Source: an uncultured Clostridia bacterium
GTDB lineage: Bacteria > Bacillota > Clostridia > Christensenellales > QALW01
NCBI GenBank assembly: GCA_900550765.1
Contig: URTC01000071.1
Span: forward strand, 1 to 7,790
Reading direction: 5' to 3'
DNA: 7,790 bases
In this document: positions 4,987 through 7,790 of the stretch, piece by piece
Numbering within the stretch: position 1 is the first letter of the stretch
Layout: each line of letters begins with the position of its first letter
The notes under the pieces: model-generated
What the model was told of the DNA's origin: nothing
Database searches by the model: none
Seen by the model: the letters and a program-made list of their open reading frames with translations, nothing else
Translations under genes and position numbers: made by a program

Positions 4987-6819
4987 TTATTCTACGGTGA
5001 CGCTTTTTGCAAGATTGCGCGGTTTATCGATATCGCAGCCCCTTTCCAGCGCCATATAGTAGGCCAGCATCTGCAGCGGAAGGATCGCGGCGATGGGGCG
5101 GAATACAGGCTGGATCTCGGGCAGATGCCAAAGAACATCGGCTTCTTTTTCTAAAATGGCGTTGCTGCCACAAAGCAGGGCAAGCACTTTGGCGCCGCGT
5201 ACCTTTACTTCGGTTACATTGCTGGCGGTTTTTTCGGCTAAATGCGCTTGGGTTGCGATGGCAACTACTAAGGTCCCTTCTTCAATCAAAGCGATTGTAC
5301 CGTGCTTCAGCTCGCCTGCGGCATAGGCCTCAGAATGAATATAGGAGATTTCCTTCAGTTTCAGCGAGGCCTCCATAGCCAGTGCGTAATCCAGACCGCG
5401 TCCGAGGAAAAATACATTTTTATGCCCTGCGTTGGCATGGGCAAATTTGGCGATTTCCGGCTCTAAACTCTGTATCAGCTCTGCTACTTTGCCGGGAAGA
5501 TCTTTCAGTTGGCTAATTGCCGCGCTTACGGCTTCTGCGTCCAGAATACCGCGCTTTTGGGCGATATCCAGGTATAGTGTATAGAGCATCATCAGCTGGG
5601 ATACGTAGGCCTTGGTGGAGGCTACTGCAATTTCCGGACCGGCCCAGGTGTAGCAAAGGTAATCCGCTTCCCGCGAGATAGTGCTGCCTACCACGTTGCA
5701 GATGGCGAGAATACGCGCCCCCCGGCGTTTAGCTTCCCGCATGGCGGCAATGGTATCGGCGGTTTCCCCCGATTGGCTGATGATGATGACCAGGTCATCC
5801 TTTTCTATCAGAGGATCCTTATAACGGAATTCAGAGGCAACCTCTGCCTCGGTATGGATGCGGCAGTCGCGTTCTAAAAGATATTTGGCCAAAAAACCCG
5901 CGTGATAAGCTGTGCCGCAGGCTACAATAGAAATGTGCTTTAGGTTTTGAACATACTCTTGGGGCAGGGGCATATGGATTAACATGTTTTTACCGTTTTT
6001 TTCTTCAATATAGGGAGAAAGCGTGTCTTTTAAGGCAGTGGGCTGCTCGTGCATTTCCTTCATCATAAAATGCTGGTAGCCTCCCTTTTCCGCGGCCTTT
6101 ACATCCCAATCTACGTGCATGGCTTCTTTGACGATTTTATTGCCAAGGCCGTCAAAGAATGCAACGGTACCCGCTTCCAGTACGGCTACCTCCATATCTT
6201 CCAGCAGATAGACGTTCCGTGTATATTCCAAAATGGCGGGAATATCGCTGGCGATATAAGAACAGCCGTTTAAAGCCCCTACGACCAGCGGGCTGTCTTT
6301 GCGGGCACAGAAGATCTTATTGGGGTAGTCTGTACAAAGGATTCCCAGGGCAAAGCTGCCCTTTAGCTGCCCTAAGGTTTTATAGATAGCGCTCATAATA
6401 TCGCCGGTATAGTAATAGCTCAGCAGCTGCGCGGCTACTTCGGTATCGGTATCGGAGACAAAACATACGCCTTTTTTGATCAGCTTTTCCTTTAAAGAGA
6501 GATAATTTTCTATAATACCGTTATGTACGATGGCAATATTGCCCTGCTGGCTGATATGGGGATGGGCGTTGATGTCTGACGGTTCACCGTGGGTGGCCCA
6601 GCGCGTATGGCCGATGCCGCAGGTACCCTCTGCCGGATTTTTTTGCAGTAATGCTTTTAAATTGGCAAGCCGCCCTTTGGCTTTGCGGATCTGAATCGTA
6701 TCTTTTGCATAAACAGCGACGCCGGCGGAATCGTATCCTCTGTATTCCAGCCGTGATAGTCCGCTGAGCAAGACGGGTACGGCCGGTGTATTTCCTGAAA
6801 AACCGATAATTCCACACAT
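4987..6819 (-). CDS. glmS: glutamine--fructose-6-phosphate aminotransferase (isomerizing)
   Basis: GlmS makes glucosamine-6-phosphate from fructose-6-phosphate and glutamine, the entry to UDP-GlcNAc and peptidoglycan synthesis, in the cytosol. The 610-residue length equals the usual 600-610. The N-terminal glutaminase domain starts MCGIIGF with nucleophile C2 exposed after Met removal; RGYDSAG is at 27-33, HTRWATHGEP at 71-80, and HNG at 99-101. Two SIS sugar-isomerase domains follow: one around VACGTAYHAGF, the other around FFLGRGLDYALAMEASLKLK and GELKHG. The C-terminus DKPRNLAKSVTVE carries the active-site lysine K605. AAGGAAGG precedes the ATG by about 8 nt. It has its own promoter with a short leader and is followed by a terminator-like hairpin. 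No glmS ribozyme is visible upstream. Confidence 0.98.
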   Translation of the reverse strand: MCGIIGFSGNTPAVPVLLSGLSRLEYRGYDSAGVAVYAKDTIQIRKAKGRLANLKALLQKNPAEGTCGIGHTRWATHGEPSDINAHPHISQQGNIAIVHNGIIENYLSLKEKLIKKGVCFVSDTDTEVAAQLLSYYYTGDIMSAIYKTLGQLKGSFALGILCTDYPNKIFCARKDSPLVVGALNGCSYIASDIPAILEYTRNVYLLEDMEVAVLEAGTVAFFDGLGNKIVKEAMHVDWDVKAAEKGGYQHFMMKEMHEQPTALKDTLSPYIEEKNGKNMLIHMPLPQEYVQNLKHISIVACGTAYHAGFLAKYLLERDCRIHTEAEVASEFRYKDPLIEKDDLVIIISQSGETADTIAAMREAKRRGARILAICNVVGSTISREADYLCYTWAGPEIAVASTKAYVSQLMMLYTLYLDIAQKRGILDAEAVSAAISQLKDLPGKVAELIQSLEPEIAKFAHANAGHKNVFFLGRGLDYALAMEASLKLKEISYIHSEAYAAGELKHGTIALIEEGTLVVAIATQAHLAEKTASNVTEVKVRGAKVLALLCGSNAILEKEADVLWHLPEIQPVFRPIAAILPLQMLAYYMALERGCDIDKPRNLAKSVTVE

Positions 6820-6867
6820 GATCGAAACCTTCCTTTCTATGGCGGGGATCGTTTTTTTACTATTATC

Positions 6868-6896
6868 ATTATATTCATCGCTCTGTTTCTGTGCAA
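6868..6896 (-). promoter_or_regulatory. sigma-A promoter for glmS
   Basis: TTGCAC (6896-6891) and a perfect TATAAT (6873-6868) are separated by 17 nt on the minus strand. Transcription would start near 6861, leaving about 40 nt of leader before the glmS ATG at 6819. Confidence 0.75.
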
Positions 6897-6905
6897 ATAC
6901 TTTTT

Positions 6906-6930
6906 AAAAAAACGGCTTTTTCGCAAAAGC
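6906..6930 (-). terminator. short terminator-like hairpin upstream of the glmS promoter
   Basis: Minus-strand GCTTTT (6930-6925), loop GCGA, AAAAGC (6920-6915), then CG and a run of seven T (6912-6906). It lies upstream of the glmS -35 box and no minus-strand gene precedes it, so it could only stop antisense transcription coming out of the rhamnosidase gene. The stem is mostly A-T and weak. Confidence 0.4.
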
Positions 6931-6970
6931 TGTATAGATTAATTTTATACAACTTTAAGGATTTGTATAG
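6931..6970. promoter_or_regulatory. TGTATA-type inverted repeats, candidate operator
   Basis: TATACAA (6946-6952) and TTGTATA (6963-6969) form a perfect 7-bp inverted repeat with a 10-bp spacer. A third half-site, TGTATAG (6931-6937), repeats the TGTATAG at 6964-6970 and is inverted to the middle one. The array sits between the two divergent promoters, immediately before a TTGACA at 6972-6977. A regulator of the rhamnosidase gene or of glmS could bind here; no regulator gene is in the window. The region is A/T-rich, so chance symmetry is possible. Confidence 0.35.
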
Positions 6971-7009
6971 TTTGACATAAAAAAGAGAAGAAAATAAAAA
7001 TTTTGGGGA

Positions 7010-7037
7010 TTGACTTCTTGATAAAATTTGATACTAT
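7010..7037 (+). promoter_or_regulatory. probable promoter for the rhamnosidase gene
   Basis: TTGACT (7010-7015) and TACTAT (7032-7037) are 16 nt apart, giving a start near 7044 and a leader of about 36 nt. The -10 box matches consensus at only four of six positions, which fits a regulated promoter. An alternative is TTGACA (6972-6977) with TAAAAA 17 nt downstream (6995-7000). Confidence 0.5.
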
Positions 7038-7079
7038 GAAAGAAAGCAGATTTATATAAAAGCGAGGAGGAAAAAAGGA

Positions 7080-7790
7080 ATGGAGCCGAATTTTTTTGTA
7101 ACGGAATTATGGACCAATGGGATTTCGAAGCCTGTCGTACAGGGGGATGCAGTATTCTTTTCCTGGCAGTGCAGAAGTTCTGTACGCGATTTTGTACAGA
7201 CGGCATATCAAGTTGTAGTTTTATCGAGCGCGGAAAATGCGGTGGTATGGGATTCGGGCAAGGTGGAATCCGGCCGTTCGGCCGGGATAGCCTACGAAGG
7301 GCCGTCTTTGGCTGCGGACGCGGAATATTTTTGGAAGGTACGCATCTGGAAGAAAAGCGAAGTTTCTCCTTACAGCGAACCCGCTGCTTTTTATACCGGG
7401 CTGCGCCAGGAGGATTGGCAGGCTTCCTTTATTTGGGAGGCAGAGGAAACAGAAAATTCCTTCTTGTATTTTAGAAAAGAATTTGCATTAGAAGAAAAGC
7501 CGGTTGCCCGGGCGGTATTGTACGCAACGGCGCACAATGATTATCAGCTGTATGTAGACGGGGCTTTTTTAGGCGCGGGGCCGGCAAGGGTCAACCCCTT
7601 TGTATACGGGCAATACAATCGGTACGATGTAAAGGCGCTTTTAAAGCCGGGTACAGTCTGTACCCTGGCGGCCCTAACGCATTGGCACGGCGCCTGGGAG
7701 CAGGAACGGGAAAACCCCATTGATAAGGAACCCCAGCGTACTTGGGGGGATTCCGGCGTGAACGGCCAGCCGGCTTTTTTGCAGGAACTG
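7080..7790 (+). CDS. GH78-type alpha-L-rhamnosidase (N-terminal part, runs off window)
   Basis: The frame is open from ATG 7080 to the edge (237 codons) of a family usually 800-1000 residues long. GH78 enzymes remove terminal alpha-L-rhamnose from plant polysaccharides and flavonoid glycosides. Residues 1-108 look like the N-terminal Ig/fibronectin-like domain: TAYQVVV, VVWDSGKVESGRS, YFWKVRIW, YTGL. DWQASFIW (112-119) leads into the substrate-side beta domain: YFRKEFAL at 130-137, then ARAVLYATAHNDYQLYVDG at 143-161 and YDVKALLKPG at 182-191. The catalytic (alpha/alpha)6 barrel is beyond the edge. There is no signal peptide, so it is probably cytosolic and acts on imported glycosides. GGAGG (7066-7070) lies 9 nt before the ATG. 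It is divergent from glmS. Assignment is by domain pattern; the catalytic residues are not visible. Confidence 0.85.
   Translation, partial: MEPNFFVTELWTNGISKPVVQGDAVFFSWQCRSSVRDFVQTAYQVVVLSSAENAVVWDSGKVESGRSAGIAYEGPSLAADAEYFWKVRIWKKSEVSPYSEPAAFYTGLRQEDWQASFIWEAEETENSFLYFRKEFALEEKPVARAVLYATAHNDYQLYVDGAFLGAGPARVNPFVYGQYNRYDVKALLKPGTVCTLAALTHWHGAWEQERENPIDKEPQRTWGDSGVNGQPAFLQEL

Noticed and set aside
6955..7206. Minus-strand frame of 83 codons across the divergent intergenic region
   Set aside because: It overlaps the rhamnosidase start and promoter, has no convincing ribosome binding site and reads as low-complexity sequence.
7109..7474. Plus-strand frame of 121 codons near the right edge
   Set aside because: It is in a different frame inside the rhamnosidase gene, which has a good Shine-Dalgarno, an open frame to the edge and GH78 domain patterns.

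Overview
The window reads as a chromosomal segment of a spore-forming, mid-GC member of the Clostridia, most likely Lachnospiraceae. That call rests on a YlmC/YmxH-type sporulation protein, HPr kinase/phosphorylase beside a ROK glucokinase, strong GGAGG-type ribosome binding sites, intrinsic terminators with U-tracts and consensus sigma-A promoters. Assignments come from reading the sequence; no database search was run.

Layout. Positions 1-607 hold the first 202 codons of a long-form 2-isopropylmalate synthase (leuA, minus strand), cut by the window edge. Its promoter lies at 864-892 and its untranslated leader is about 250 nt. The leader has no T-box but carries short open frames, one rich in Ile/Val/Leu, and competing hairpins. 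Positions 932-1012 hold two abutting long palindromes, and a small predicted membrane protein (934-1353, minus) runs its last residues through them. Positions 1430-6819 hold a tight minus-strand cluster: glmS, a ylmC/ymxH-like gene, a Cof-type HAD phosphatase, hprK, glk and maf. Genes from ylmC to maf are separated by 18 nt or less or overlap. A terminator-like hairpin between glmS and ylmC contains the ylmC Shine-Dalgarno sequence. A 260-nt divergent intergenic region (6820-7079) carries the glmS promoter, TATACAA-type inverted repeats and a promoter for a plus-strand gene. That gene (7080 to the edge) encodes the N-terminus of a GH78-type alpha-L-rhamnosidase.

How the genes fit together. 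GlmS draws fructose-6-phosphate into amino-sugar and wall synthesis. Glucokinase makes glucose-6-phosphate. HprK senses glycolytic state and phosphorylates HPr on serine for carbon catabolite control. Maf is a house-cleaning nucleotide pyrophosphatase and the HAD protein probably a sugar-phosphate or cofactor phosphatase. The rhamnosidase suggests plant-glycan or glycoside use, with its own promoter and a possible operator. Both edge genes, leuA and the rhamnosidase, are real but incomplete.

I did not find a clearly novel multi-gene system. The best leads are regulatory: the leuA leader, the palindrome pair, and the terminator/ribosome-binding-site overlap before ylmC.
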